Assembly: GCF_001424265.1 (NCBI RefSeq)
Contig: NZ_LMOV01000002.1
Coordinates: 96,609 to 160,608 of the forward strand
Length of the DNA: 64,000 bases
Source: Acidovorax sp. Leaf160
GTDB taxonomy: Bacteria > Pseudomonadota > Gammaproteobacteria > Burkholderiales > Burkholderiaceae_C
Direction: 5' to 3'
Below, in pieces: positions 26,861-35,770 of this stretch (position 1 is its first letter; each line of letters starts with the position of its first letter). Made by a program: the position numbers and the translations under genes. The notes under the pieces are model-generated. The model made no database searches, was not told the origin of the DNA, and saw only the letters and a program-made list of their open reading frames with translations.

Positions 26861-26902
26861 CCAAAGCACAAGGCCCAGTGAAGACTGGGCCTTGTGCTTT
26901 GG
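26861..26902. terminator. Long bidirectional terminator between convergent genes
   Basis: 19-bp perfect stem CCAAAGCACAAGGCCCAGT with loop GAAG. It lies between the TRAP operon and the convergent unknown gene at 26921. Confidence 0.85.
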
Positions 26903-26920
26903 CGCTGCGGTGCCAGCGCT

Positions 26921-27457
26921 TCAGGTCGCCGCCGCCTGGACTCTCAGCGAGGAGGCATCCGTGGCCAGGGCATTCAGCGAACCGTCGCCGCCCATGCGGA
27001 AGTACGCGGCCGGGCTGTTGGCCGTCATGATGTACGCGCCCAGGCAACTGGCCGGCAGGGTCATCGTGCCGACGGCTTCGTCCTCACCGATGTGGAAGGT
27101 GGCAGCGGGCAGATCGGCTGCCAGCGTGAAGCCGATCAGCAGCACGGTCGCGCGCGTGGCGACGCGATTGCCGATGATCTCGATGCAACCGACCGCCTGG
27201 TTGAGCACGTACTCGCGGTCTGAATAAGTGGCGTGGCCGGACAGGGTGATGACGCGGACGCCACGCACCTTGATCACTTCGCCGTTGTCCCAGGTAGGAG
27301 ACAGGTCAAGCGGGGTGAATTGCTGGAGCAGCCCCTTTTGCTGTCGGGTTCGCAGTGGATAATTTCCCATGGTGTTCGCATTCGTGAAGCCGAGGGCCTG
27401 TCCCGCCGTCAGCGTGCCTGAGAGGGACGGCAAGTCAACGGTATTGTGGGAGGCCAT
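26921..27457 (-). CDS. Conserved-looking protein of unknown function
   Basis: 178 residues, no signal peptide or membrane segment. Mostly beta-type composition: LPSLSGTLTAGQALGFTN, GEVIKVRGVRVITLSGHATY, NRVATRATVLLIGFTLAAD, HIGEDEAVGTMTLPASCLGAYI. The even beta pattern could mean a jelly-roll or fibre-like fold, reminiscent of small phage-derived or secreted subunits. I do not recognise the family. It is monocistronic with its own promoter region (27458-27829 is otherwise empty) and terminator. Confidence 0.7.
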   Translation of the reverse strand: MASHNTVDLPSLSGTLTAGQALGFTNANTMGNYPLRTRQQKGLLQQFTPLDLSPTWDNGEVIKVRGVRVITLSGHATYSDREYVLNQAVGCIEIIGNRVATRATVLLIGFTLAADLPAATFHIGEDEAVGTMTLPASCLGAYIMTANSPAAYFRMGGDGSLNALATDASSLRVQAAAT

Positions 27458-27583
27458 GGATGGAGATCCGTGGAAAGTTTTGAAAAGAACTGCCCCTTTG
27501 CAGCCCGTAAGTGAGTCTCGGTCCCGTGTCCGCGGCGGATCGTAAGAACCGTCTTACATGGGGGTCATCCAATGCCGATGTCT

Positions 27584-27598
27584 GCTTACAAAGTAAGC
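27584..27598. promoter_or_regulatory. Palindrome in the gap before phaR
   Basis: GCTTAC-AAA-GTAAGC, perfect, in a 372-bp gap (27458-27829) with no gene. It could be an operator for phaR or for the divergent unknown gene. Confidence 0.35.
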
Positions 27599-27829
27599 AA
27601 TCGTGTATTTTTTGTCAATTCACGCCCGTGCGCAACCTCCTGCGACCGCCGCAGCTTGGGCCTCCTGCCAACCGTGGCAGCCCCCGCAATCACGCTGTAA
27701 GCAATCCACGGATCAGCCACCACGCCCGGCCGCGCGCTCAGGGTAATCCTTGCGCGGCGCGGTCCGGCGCAATCCCTAGAATGGCCCGGAGCGCAATTTG
27801 ATGGGGCACGATGCCCGGAGGAGCCAGCT

Positions 27830-28372
27830 GTGCCAGAAGACAACCAATCCACCGCCGCCCCGGCAACCACCGCACAGCGACTGATCAAGAAGTATCCGAA
27901 TCGCCGCCTCTACGACACCTCCACCTCCACCTACATCACCCTGTCGGAAGTCAAGCAGCTGGTGATGGAGGGCGAGCCCGTGGCGGTCCGCGATGCGAAG
28001 ACGGGTGACGACCTGACGCGCAGCATCCTGCTGCAGATCATTCTGGAGGAAGAAGCCGGCGGCGCTCCCATGTTCACCGAAGCGGTACTGGCCAACATCA
28101 TCCGGTTCTACGGCCATGCCATGCAGGGCTTCATGGGCAGCTACCTCGAGAAGAACGTACAGGCCTTCACCGAGATCCAGGCCCGCATGACCGAGCAGTC
28201 GCAGGTCATGACGCCCGAGATGTGGAGCAAGTACATGCATCTGCAGTCCCCGATGCTCCAGGGCATGATGGGCAGCTACGTGGAGCAGTCGCAGGCCGTC
28301 TTCACGCAGGTGCAGGAACAGATGCAGAAGCAGACCGAGCAGATGCTCGGCGCGTTTGGCATCAAGCGCTGA
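27830..28372 (+). CDS. phaR: Polyhydroxyalkanoate synthesis repressor PhaR
   Basis: 180-residue DNA- and PHB-binding repressor of phasin genes. The N-terminal PHB/PHA accumulation regulator domain reads IKKYPNRRLYDTSTSTYITL, EVKQLVMEGEPVAVRDAKTG and DLTRSILLQIILEEE. The C-terminus is Met/Gln-rich amphipathic helix (MQGFMGSYLEKNVQAF, repeated as MQKQTEQMLGAF). GTG start at 27830 has GGAGGAG 8 nt upstream. Its target palindromes are usually TGC-rich; none was identified in front of it. Marks a PHB-accumulating bacterium. Confidence 0.95.
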   Translation: MPEDNQSTAAPATTAQRLIKKYPNRRLYDTSTSTYITLSEVKQLVMEGEPVAVRDAKTGDDLTRSILLQIILEEEAGGAPMFTEAVLANIIRFYGHAMQGFMGSYLEKNVQAFTEIQARMTEQSQVMTPEMWSKYMHLQSPMLQGMMGSYVEQSQAVFTQVQEQMQKQTEQMLGAFGIKR

Positions 28373-28422
28373 ACTTTTGCTGCGGCCTGGCCGCGTTCTC
28401 CAGTCGAGCGGCGGTACCGGGC

Positions 28423-29331
28423 TCAGTCCGGCCGCTCGCCCGGCAGCAACTGCATGCCGGTCCTCTTCACCAGCTCGGCATAGCTGATCGGCCGGCCCAC
28501 CTGCGCGCTCGGCGCGTTCTGTTGCCAATGCGCCCAGCTCCTGCCCGTCGATGGATCGAACACCAGCTTGAACAGGTGCGATGGCACCGCCACGCCGCCG
28601 GCCCCGATGCGCTGCGCGCCCGGCTCGAACACCGGTCCGGTGATGACGTAGACGTCGCCCTGCGCACGCATGGCGTAGCGGCGGGTGTCCGCCTCGATCT
28701 TGGCCCAGGCCCCGCCGTTCTGCTTCGGGTCCTGCGGGACCATGTTCGCCAGGCTGAAGCTCTGCGCCATGGCGCTGGGCGTGCCCATGTCCGCCGCGGG
28801 CGCCATATGTCCCCGTGACCAGCCGGAGCCCTTGTAGTCGGCCAGCTCGGCACGCTCGCCGCGCGGCAGGCGGGCATCGGCATAGAACTTGTCCGAGCGC
28901 TTCAGGCCGTCGCCTGCCTGCAGGATCTGCCGGTTCAGGCGTTCAGCCACGTAGACCGGGGTGCGCGTGGCGCCGCTGTGGAGCACGGCAAACGCGTCGA
29001 AGCACAGCTCGCGCAACTGAGGTGCATGCGGCGTGACAGGGGCCATCCAGCCCGCGAAGTGCTGGGGGCACGAGGCAAAGGCGGTGGAGGTGGATGTGGT
29101 GGATGTGGTGGATGTGGCTGAGGCGGCAGGGGCTGTGGACGTGGTGGGCGGGGCAGGTCGCCGGGCCTGCGCCGGTCCGAGTCCGGGTGTGATGCCGCAG
29201 CTGGTGGCCTGCAGTCCGACGACACCGAACGTGAACAAAGCCATCAGCCACCGCCTGGCGCGGCTGCTGGAGCGAGGAGTGAGGAGGGAGGTCGATGGTC
29301 TGGCCGGCTTGCGTTTGCGCGTTTTGCTCAT
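28423..29331 (-). CDS. Secreted DNA/RNA non-specific endonuclease (NUC1 type)
   Basis: 302 residues. An N-terminal basic stretch and hydrophobic segment (ALFTFGVVGLQATSC) form a signal or membrane anchor, with a Cys at about residue 45 as possible lipid site. A Thr/Ser-rich linker (about 62-86) is encoded by 9-nt repeats. The nuclease domain follows: active-site motif SRGHMAPAADM (usually DRGH; His is the general base) and metal Asn in NMVPQDPKQNGGAW. A degradative nuclease for extracellular or periplasmic nucleic acid is expected. Convergent with phaR. Confidence 0.88.
   Translation of the reverse strand: MSKTRKRKPARPSTSLLTPRSSSRARRWLMALFTFGVVGLQATSCGITPGLGPAQARRPAPPTTSTAPAASATSTTSTTSTSTAFASCPQHFAGWMAPVTPHAPQLRELCFDAFAVLHSGATRTPVYVAERLNRQILQAGDGLKRSDKFYADARLPRGERAELADYKGSGWSRGHMAPAADMGTPSAMAQSFSLANMVPQDPKQNGGAWAKIEADTRRYAMRAQGDVYVITGPVFEPGAQRIGAGGVAVPSHLFKLVFDPSTGRSWAHWQQNAPSAQVGRPISYAELVKRTGMQLLPGERPD
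29080..29118. repeat. 9-nt tandem repeat in the nuclease linker
   Basis: GGATGTGGT repeated about three times, with degenerate flanks. It encodes the Thr/Ser linker on the minus strand, and its unit length keeps the frame, so copy number can vary without breaking the protein. Confidence 0.7.
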
Positions 29332-29924
29332 ACGCCGGCAGTCTAAATGTCAACCAACTGTCAAACTGAGGCGCAGGCCATTCTTTGGGTGGAAGCAGCC
29401 CTCTCGCGTGTTCCGGCCGAGCACGCGAATCTCCCCCGCCAGCCCGCCAGCCCGCCAGCCTTGGCCGAGCAACCCGTGCATGCTCTCCAGGGCCTCCCTG
29501 CGCCCGTGCCGGCGTAGCAACTCCCTGCAGGGCGGGCTTCACCCACGCAGGGCTTCCCGCTGCCGGCCGTGACGGCTGGGATGGCGGCATTTACAATCGG
29601 CGCCAGTTGCGCCCGGGCCTGGATCGGCTCGGCGCTTGAGAGCCGGTCCCGCCCCTCTACGACAAGCATCGATCCCGCTGCGAACCGTCCGGCCTCAATC
29701 CCCGACACGGCGTGTTGCAGTGGCCCGGCTGGCCTCGGTGCCTGGCGGCCTGCCGGCCGGCCTCGGCCCGGCATCGCGATGCTTGTCGTTCTGCCCCAGA
29801 CCGGTGCCCCACTGCCCACTTCGTTGCGCATGTCCACTGACGCCATCGGCTGCGCACATTGCTCTGGCGCGGGTGAGGCAGACCCAGACAGCCACAGACA
29901 AGACCTTCCACGATCGACCCGTAC
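29332..29924. other. 593-bp non-coding region upstream of rimO
   Basis: No convincing gene. It contains a three-fold CCCGCCAG tandem (29434-29460) and a 13-bp inverted repeat, ACGACAAGCATCG (29659-29671) and CGATGCTTGTCGT (29777-29789), 105 bp apart, whose centre is rich in GGCC/CCGG hairpins. The rimO promoter should be here. Confidence 0.5.
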
Positions 29925-31319
29925 ATGACTGAAACCGTTGCACAACCGGCCCGCGCACCGCGCATTGGGATGGTGTCCCTTGGCTGCCCCAAGGCGCTGA
30001 CCGACTCCGAACTCATCCTCACGCAGCTGAGCGCCGAGGGCTACGAAACCTCCAAGACCTTCCAGGGCGCTGACCTGGTGATCGTCAACACCTGCGGCTT
30101 CATCGACGACGCGGTGCGGGAAAGCCTGGACACCATCGGCGAGGCACTGGCGGAGAACGGCAAGGTGATCGTCACCGGCTGCCTGGGCGCGCGCGCGGGC
30201 GAGGGTGGCAGCAACATGGTGCGCGAGATGCATCCGAGCGTGCTGGCCGTCACCGGCCCCCACGCCACGCAGGAAGTGATGGACGCAGTCCACCTGAACC
30301 TGCCCAAGCCGCACGACCCCTTCCTCGACCTGGTGCCCGGTGGCTTCGGCGTGGCGGGCATCAAGCTGACGCCCAAGCACTACGCCTATCTGAAGATCAG
30401 CGAAGGCTGCAACCACCGCTGCACGTTCTGCATCATCCCTTCGATGCGGGGCGACCTCGTTTCGCGTCCGGTGGGCGATGTGCTGAACGAAGCCCGCGCA
30501 CTGTTCGAAGGCGGCGTGAAGGAGCTGCTGGTCATCAGCCAGGACACGTCGGCCTACGGCGTGGACGTGAAGTACCGCACCGGTTTCTGGGACGGCAAGC
30601 CGGTGAAGACGCGCATGCTGGACCTGGTCGCGGCGCTGGGCGAGATCGCCGAGCCCTACGGTGCCTGGGTGCGGCTCCATTACGTCTACCCGTATCCCAG
30701 CGTGGACGAAGTCATCCCCTACATGGCCACCGGCAAGGTGCTGCCGTACCTGGACGTGCCGCTGCAGCACAGCCATCCGGACGTGCTCAAGCGCATGAAG
30801 CGGCCGGCCAGCGGCGAACGCAACCTGGAGCGCATTCAGCGCTGGCGCGAAGCCTGCCCGGAGCTGGTGATCCGCAGCACCTTCATTGCCGGTTTTCCGG
30901 GCGAGACGGAAGAAGAGTTCCAGCACTTGCTCGACTTCATGCGCGAAGCCCAGATCGACCGTGCCGGCTGCTTTGCCTACAGCGACGTGAATGGCGCCGC
31001 TGCCAACGAATTGCCGGGCATGCTGCCGATGGCCTTGCGCGAAGAGCGTCGCGCCCGCTTCATGGCGGTGGCCGAGGAAGTGTCCATCGCACGCCTGCAG
31101 CGCCTCGTGGGCGCGACCATGCAGGTGCTGGTGGACCACGCGCCGGCACTGGGCCGCAAGGGCGGCACCGGCCGCAGCTATGCCGATGCGCCCGAGATCG
31201 ACGGCGTGGTGCACCTGCTGCCGCCCGAGAAGATCAGCAAGCAGTTGAAGGTCGGCGAGTTCACCCGCGCGCAGATCGTGGGCGTGCAGGGGCACGATCT
31301 GGTCGCCCGGCCGATCTGA
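29925..31319 (+). CDS. rimO: Ribosomal protein S12 methylthiotransferase RimO
   Basis: Radical-SAM enzyme that methylthiolates Asp88 of ribosomal protein S12. 464 residues. The N-terminal UPF0004 domain has three Cys ([28 protein letters not shown]) for one cluster. The radical-SAM motif is CNHRCTFC with IPSMRG after it. A C-terminal TRAM-like domain recognises S12. Start [20 protein letters not shown]. Found close to phaR, as I recall for related species. Confidence 0.97.
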   Translation: MTETVAQPARAPRIGMVSLGCPKALTDSELILTQLSAEGYETSKTFQGADLVIVNTCGFIDDAVRESLDTIGEALAENGKVIVTGCLGARAGEGGSNMVREMHPSVLAVTGPHATQEVMDAVHLNLPKPHDPFLDLVPGGFGVAGIKLTPKHYAYLKISEGCNHRCTFCIIPSMRGDLVSRPVGDVLNEARALFEGGVKELLVISQDTSAYGVDVKYRTGFWDGKPVKTRMLDLVAALGEIAEPYGAWVRLHYVYPYPSVDEVIPYMATGKVLPYLDVPLQHSHPDVLKRMKRPASGERNLERIQRWREACPELVIRSTFIAGFPGETEEEFQHLLDFMREAQIDRAGCFAYSDVNGAAANELPGMLPMALREERRARFMAVAEEVSIARLQRLVGATMQVLVDHAPALGRKGGTGRSYADAPEIDGVVHLLPPEKISKQLKVGEFTRAQIVGVQGHDLVARPI

Positions 31320-31608
31320 GCGCCCGCTGGGTCGCGCCGGCTCCATCGCCTGCCAGCAGGGCGCTGGCAGCCTGGCGAGGCCGGACCCATCGCGTTGGCT
31401 GGTGCGGCCGGCTGTGGGCCCTGCGATCTGGGAGGCCCGAGCGGCTTCGTCCGCCACGTGCCGCTCCAGCGAGGCCGGGGCGACTGCCTGCCAGCCAGGC
31501 CACGAGACCTGGGAACACCGGATGCCAGGGGCTTTGGAAGCGTGGCCGCTATTCGCGCGATAGCCACGTTTGCCTCGCAAGGCCGTGCCATTTCCCTAAG
31601 ATCGCGCG

Positions 31609-32931
31609 ATGTTCTTCCCGCTGCCGCGCACCGCTACCGCACCGTTTTGCCCGTCCGAGGTCAAGGGCTCCGTCCGCATCGACCCCGGCCTGCCGTTTCA
31701 CAGAAAGCTGCTGCGCTATGCCGGGCCGGGCCTGCTGGTGTCGGTGGGGTATATGGACCCGGGCAACTGGGCCACGGACATCGAGGCCGGTTCCCGGTTC
31801 GGCTACGGCCTGCTGTTCGTGGTGCTGCTCGCCAGCCTGGCCGCCATGCTGCTGCAGACGCTGTGCGTGCGTCTGGGGCTGGTAGCGCAGCGTGACCTGG
31901 CCCAACTGTGCCGCGAACGCTACGGGCCCGTGGCCAACCGGTTGCTGTGGGCGGGCGCCGAACTGGCGATCATCGCCTGTGACCTGGCCGAGGTGCTGGG
32001 AGGCGCGTTGGCGCTGCACCTGCTGTTCGGCGTGTCGATTCCCGTGGGCATCGGCATCACGGCGTTCGACACCCTGCTGGTGCTGGGGCTGCAGGGTGCG
32101 GGTTTCCGGCGCGTCGAGGCCATCGTGCTGGGCCTGGTGGGCACCATTGCGGCCTGCTTCGCCGTGGAGCTGGCGTTTGCCCAGCCCCTCTGGTCGCAAG
32201 TCGCCGTGGGGTTCGCGCCCAGCCTGGAGCGGCTGCAACAGCCCGGTGCCCTCTATCTGGCCATCGGCATCGTCGGCGCGACGGTGATGCCGCACAACCT
32301 GTACCTGCACTCATCCGTGGTGCAGACGCGGCTGGTGGAAGATACCGACGCCGGCCGCCGGGAGGCGATCCGCTTCTGCACGCTGGACGCCGTCATTTCC
32401 CTGTCCCTGGCCATGCTGGTGAATGCCGCCATCATGGTGCTGGCCGCCAGCGCTTTCCACGGCACAGGTCACCAGGACGTCGCCGATATCGCAGACGCCT
32501 ACCGGCTCATCGAGCCGCTGGTGGGCAGCGCGCTGGCCGCCACGCTCTTCGGCGTCGCGCTGCTGGCCTCCGGTCAAAGCTCCACCTTTACCGGCACCAT
32601 CGCCGGGCAGATCGTCATGGAAGGCTTTCTGAACCTGAAGATTCCCTGCTGGCAGCGCCGGCTCATCACCCGGGTGCTGGCCCTGGTGCCGGCGCTGGCG
32701 GGCGTCTGGTGGCTGGGCGACGACAGCATCGGCAAGATGCTGGTGCTGAGTCAGGTGGTCCTGAGCTTCCAGCTGCCCTTTGCTATGTGGCCGCTGATCC
32801 GTTTCACGAGCGACCGTGCGCTGATGGGGAGCTTCGCGAACGGACGCGCGTTGCGGGTGCTGGCCTGGGCGCTGTTCGCGGTGATCTCGGTGGCGAACGT
32901 CTGGCTCGTGGGAGTGGTGCTGGCGGGGTGA
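31609..32931 (+). CDS. mntH: Nramp-family divalent metal transporter MntH
   Basis: 440-residue inner-membrane H+-coupled Mn2+/Fe2+ importer with 11 membrane helices. Metal-site motifs: DPGN in SVGYMDPGNWATDIEAGS (helix 1) and MPHNLYLHSS (helix 6). Family linker GQSSTFTGTIAGQIVMEGF is also present. Start ATG 31609 (MFFPLPRTATAPF) is the first in frame; the TM1 region begins near residue 40. No MntR box or manganese riboswitch was recognised in the 289-bp upstream gap. Confidence 0.95.
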   Translation: MFFPLPRTATAPFCPSEVKGSVRIDPGLPFHRKLLRYAGPGLLVSVGYMDPGNWATDIEAGSRFGYGLLFVVLLASLAAMLLQTLCVRLGLVAQRDLAQLCRERYGPVANRLLWAGAELAIIACDLAEVLGGALALHLLFGVSIPVGIGITAFDTLLVLGLQGAGFRRVEAIVLGLVGTIAACFAVELAFAQPLWSQVAVGFAPSLERLQQPGALYLAIGIVGATVMPHNLYLHSSVVQTRLVEDTDAGRREAIRFCTLDAVISLSLAMLVNAAIMVLAASAFHGTGHQDVADIADAYRLIEPLVGSALAATLFGVALLASGQSSTFTGTIAGQIVMEGFLNLKIPCWQRRLITRVLALVPALAGVWWLGDDSIGKMLVLSQVVLSFQLPFAMWPLIRFTSDRALMGSFANGRALRVLAWALFAVISVANVWLVGVVLAG

Positions 32932-33311
32932 GAGCGGCTGCCACGACGCGTCTGGTGTCGTTGCCGCCATCCTGAGTGGATCGTGGGCGGGGCGGAGGTT
33001 CCCGGCCCTTGGGCGGGGCCATGACCCTGATCCACTGCTGACCGGCGCGCCACCAGTTGGCGCCCGGGCACTGCACGCGCTCGTCAACATGCGCAAAGCG
33101 GCGCTGCTCGATGCGCTGGATGCGGCGCGCATCGCGAAGCTGGGGATGGATTGGACGGCGGTCCGGCAGGGTTGCCGGACGAAGTGGACGGCGCGCACCC
33201 GCGTCTGCTGCCGCGATGACGACGCACTGCGGCGCTTACGCGTGTACGCGCTGCCGATCAGGCCGGCCAGCGTGCTGGTTCGTCGGCGCCTGCTCCGCTG
33301 CGGCCTCCGGC
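32932..33311. other. 380-bp gap with no recognised feature
   Basis: Between the 3' ends of the convergent mntH and EamA genes. GC-rich, with short open frames on both strands but none with family resemblance, ribosome site or coding bias. Confidence 0.4.
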
Positions 33312-34199
33312 TCACACCCTGCGGCGCAGGCTGCCGATCCGCCAGCCGAAGTGGGTCCCCGCCACGGCCCAGAGGATCGCTGCCGCACCGGCTATCTGCA
33401 CCGGACCCAGCCAGTGTCCGAAGGCCCAGGCATCGACCAGAATCGCCACGATGGGATAGATGAACGACAGCACGCCGATCGTGGACGTCGGCAGCTTCTG
33501 GATGGCGCTGTAGAGCAGCGTGGACATGAGTCCCGTATGGATGGCCCCGATCGCGGCCAGCAGGGCCCAGACGGCCGGAGACGAGGCGCCGGCGGGCAGG
33601 CCGGCGAACGGCAGCATCAGCACGCTGCCTACGACGAGCTGGATCAGTACGATCAGTCGGGCCGGCACATCGCGCAGCTTCTTGGTGAGGGCGGCCGCCA
33701 GCGCATAGAAGAATGCCGCCGCCAGCGCGAGGCCGAAACCGGCAAGGTAGGCAGGCGACGGCGTGCCGGCCGTCGCGCCGCCGATGACGATGAGCACCAG
33801 CCCGATGAATGCCAGGCCCAGCCATCCCCCTTGCGAAGGCGTCATCCGCTCGCCGAAGAGCATCGCACCCAGAGCCGCCAGCATGAACGGCTGGGTGTGG
33901 TAGGTGACGGTGGCAATCGCGATGGAGGCATGCGAAAAGGCTGCGAAGAGCAGAGTCCAGCTGGCGGCGAGCGCCACGCCGCCGACGGCCGCGATGCCGG
34001 CCTGCCGCAGGCCGATGCGGCGGACGCGCGCCTCGGGCGTGCCCAGGCAGATCGCCGCCAGAGCCGCGGCGCCGAACGCACAGCGCCAGAACACCACCGA
34101 CGCCGCCGGCATTCCGGTCAGCAACACGCACCAGCCCACGGTGCCGGCAATGGCCATGGCCGTGCTCATCTGCAGCATGCCTGCCGTTCTGGGGTTCAT
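33312..34199 (-). CDS. DMT-superfamily (EamA) exporter
   Basis: 295 residues with ten predicted membrane helices arranged as two EamA repeats (about 5-135 and 150-285). Repeat features: FWRCAFGAAALAAICLG, GGVALAASWTLLFAAF, MLFGERMTPSQGGWLGL, and SFIYPIVAILVDAWAFGHWL in the second. Likely efflux of an amino acid or metabolite; substrate unknown. Divergent from the XRE-cupin regulator at 34354 with GAACGA operators between, so it is probably its target. Confidence 0.88.
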   Translation of the reverse strand: MNPRTAGMLQMSTAMAIAGTVGWCVLLTGMPAASVVFWRCAFGAAALAAICLGTPEARVRRIGLRQAGIAAVGGVALAASWTLLFAAFSHASIAIATVTYHTQPFMLAALGAMLFGERMTPSQGGWLGLAFIGLVLIVIGGATAGTPSPAYLAGFGLALAAAFFYALAAALTKKLRDVPARLIVLIQLVVGSVLMLPFAGLPAGASSPAVWALLAAIGAIHTGLMSTLLYSAIQKLPTSTIGVLSFIYPIVAILVDAWAFGHWLGPVQIAGAAAILWAVAGTHFGWRIGSLRRRV

Positions 34200-34275
34200 C
34201 TGCGGGCTCCGTATGCTTTGCGCCGCAGCCGGCGTCAGCGCGAGGGAAGGAATATCCGTTGTTGTTCGTTAAAAA

Positions 34276-34328
34276 GAACGATTGAGCGATATGATGAATT
34301 TCTCTCGGTCGTTCGTCAAGTCGAACGA
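34276..34328. promoter_or_regulatory. Operators of the XRE-cupin regulator
   Basis: Perfect inverted repeat TCGTTCG-N6-CGAACGA at 34309-34328 and another GAACGA half-site at 34276-34281, next to GTTCGTT at 34264-34270. They lie between the exporter start (34199) and the regulator start (34354). Confidence 0.7.
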
Positions 34329-34353
34329 TTGTTTGATTTGTTGGATAAGCCCC

Positions 34354-34917
34354 ATGAATGTGTCCCCCGTCTCGTCTCCCATCGATCTGGTGGCCGCTGC
34401 CCTCCGCCGTGAACGGGAGCGATTGGGACTCTCTGTGTCGGAATTGGCCAAGCGCGCCCGGATCGCCAAATCCACGCTGTCGCAACTGGAGGCGGGCAGT
34501 GGCAACCCCAGCCTGGAAACGCTGTGGGCGTTGGCAACGGCATTGGGCGTGCAGGTGACGCGGCTGATCGCCGAGCCTGCAGGCCATGTGCACGTCATCC
34601 GGGCCAACGAAGGCGCCGCCCTGGCGTCCGCGCAGGCGAATTACGCCGCAACGCTGCTGGCGGTGTGTCCGGCCGGCATGCAGCGTGATCTCTACCGCCT
34701 GGCGGCGCAGCCCGGGCAAGCCCGGACATCGGACAGCCATCTGCCCGGTACCGTCGAGCACGTCGTGCTGTGCAGCGGCCGTGCCCTGGTCGGGCCTGCC
34801 GACCGGCCGGTGGAACTGGCCCCGGGGGACTACGCCCGTTATGCGGCGGATGCGAGGCATGTGTTCGAGGCGCTCGAGCCGCACACCACGGCAGTCCGGC
34901 TGATCGAGCATCCCTGA
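34354..34917 (+). CDS. XRE-family regulator with C-terminal cupin domain
   Basis: 187 residues: HTH domain in the first 70 (LRRERERLGLSVSELAKRARIAKSTLSQLEAGSGNPSLETLW), then a cupin sensor domain (about 85-187; VEHVVLCSGRALVGPADRPVELAPGDYARYAADARHVFEA). Such proteins sense small amino-acid-like ligands and often control a neighbouring exporter. Start ATG 34354 is chosen because upstream codons run through the operator. Convergent with efp; a shared terminator lies between. Confidence 0.92.
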   Translation: MNVSPVSSPIDLVAAALRRERERLGLSVSELAKRARIAKSTLSQLEAGSGNPSLETLWALATALGVQVTRLIAEPAGHVHVIRANEGAALASAQANYAATLLAVCPAGMQRDLYRLAAQPGQARTSDSHLPGTVEHVVLCSGRALVGPADRPVELAPGDYARYAADARHVFEALEPHTTAVRLIEHP

Positions 34918-34949
34918 GGCTTTCGCACGCCGGCCCCGGGGAGCCAATG

Positions 34950-34987
34950 AAAAAGGCACCGGCCATGGGAATGGCGGGTGCCTTTTT
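34950..34987. terminator. Bidirectional terminator
   Basis: AAAAAGGCACC paired with GGTGCCTTTTT around a GC-rich loop, between the convergent regulator and efp genes. Confidence 0.88.
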
Positions 34988-35029
34988 CAGGGGAGAGCGA
35001 GGGGGCGCGCCGGTGGGCGCGCAGCCCGC

Positions 35030-35584
35030 TCAGACGCGCTTGCGGTATTCGCCGGTGCGGGTGTCGATTTCGATCTTGTCGCCTTGGCTGACGAACAGCG
35101 GCACGGGCACTTCGAACCCGGTGGCGATCTTGGCGGGCTTGAGCACCTTGCCGGACGTGTCGCCCTTGACGGCGGGTTCCGTCCAGGTGATTTCGCGCTC
35201 GACGCTGGTGGGCAGTTCGACCGAGATGGCCTTGCCGTCGTAGAACACCACTTCGAGGGCCATGCCGTCTTCCAGGTAGTTCAGCGCGTCGCCCATGTTT
35301 TCGGCTTCGACTTCGTACTGGTTGTATTCGGTGTCCATGCAGACGTACATCGGGTCGGCGAAGTACGAGTACGTGCATTCCTTCTTGTCGAGGATGACGT
35401 TGTCGATCTTGTCGTCGGCCTTGAACACGTTTTCTGTGCCGAAGTTGCCGATCAGGCTCTTGAGCTTCATGCGCACCGTGGCAGCGCCGCGGCCGCCGCG
35501 GGCGTATTCGGTCTTCAGGACGACCATGGGGTCCTTGCCGTGCATGATGACGTTGCCGGCGCGGATTTCTTGAGCGATTTTCAT
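35030..35584 (-). CDS. efp: Elongation factor P
   Basis: Relieves ribosome stalling at polyproline. 184 residues in three OB/KOW domains. The loop at 24-36 reads [13 protein letters not shown] with Arg32 (M1 at 35584). This is the residue that EarP rhamnosylates, in place of the Lys used by EpmA organisms. Start [10 protein letters not shown] fixes the N-terminus; codons upstream are non-coding. The modifying enzyme gene earP lies 186 bp upstream on the same strand. Confidence 0.97.
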   Translation of the reverse strand: MKIAQEIRAGNVIMHGKDPMVVLKTEYARGGRGAATVRMKLKSLIGNFGTENVFKADDKIDNVILDKKECTYSYFADPMYVCMDTEYNQYEVEAENMGDALNYLEDGMALEVVFYDGKAISVELPTSVEREITWTEPAVKGDTSGKVLKPAKIATGFEVPVPLFVSQGDKIEIDTRTGEYRKRV

Positions 35585-35770
35585 AGCAGATTGCTGGGGT
35601 TGAAGCCGCTCTACGTGCTGAGGCGCGCGGGGTGCCTGCATCCACCAGGCTTCAAATCATGGTGTTGCAGGCCCGGCGCCAGCACATGTTCCGCGGCGGG
35701 GTGCACCGGCTGGGCGCCCTGATCGTCTGACCAGGAGCTGCCGCCTTCAATTGGCGCAAAGCCGTGGATT

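Noticed and set aside
29361..31580. Long minus-strand open frame opposite rimO
   Set aside because: Shadow of rimO extended by GC-rich flanks; no family resemblance.
31320..31608. Manganese riboswitch (yybP-ykoY) or MntR box before mntH
   Set aside because: The gap has GC-rich hairpins but none of the conserved riboswitch blocks and no clear MntR palindrome.
33076..33463. Plus-strand frame starting MRKAALLDALDAAR in the mntH/EamA gap
   Set aside because: Only the first 20 residues look ordered; the rest is Arg-rich reverse-frame composition overlapping the EamA gene.
32311..34959. Very long minus-strand frame covering mntH end to the XRE-cupin gene
   Set aside because: Runs across three real genes in other frames; no motif, biased composition.
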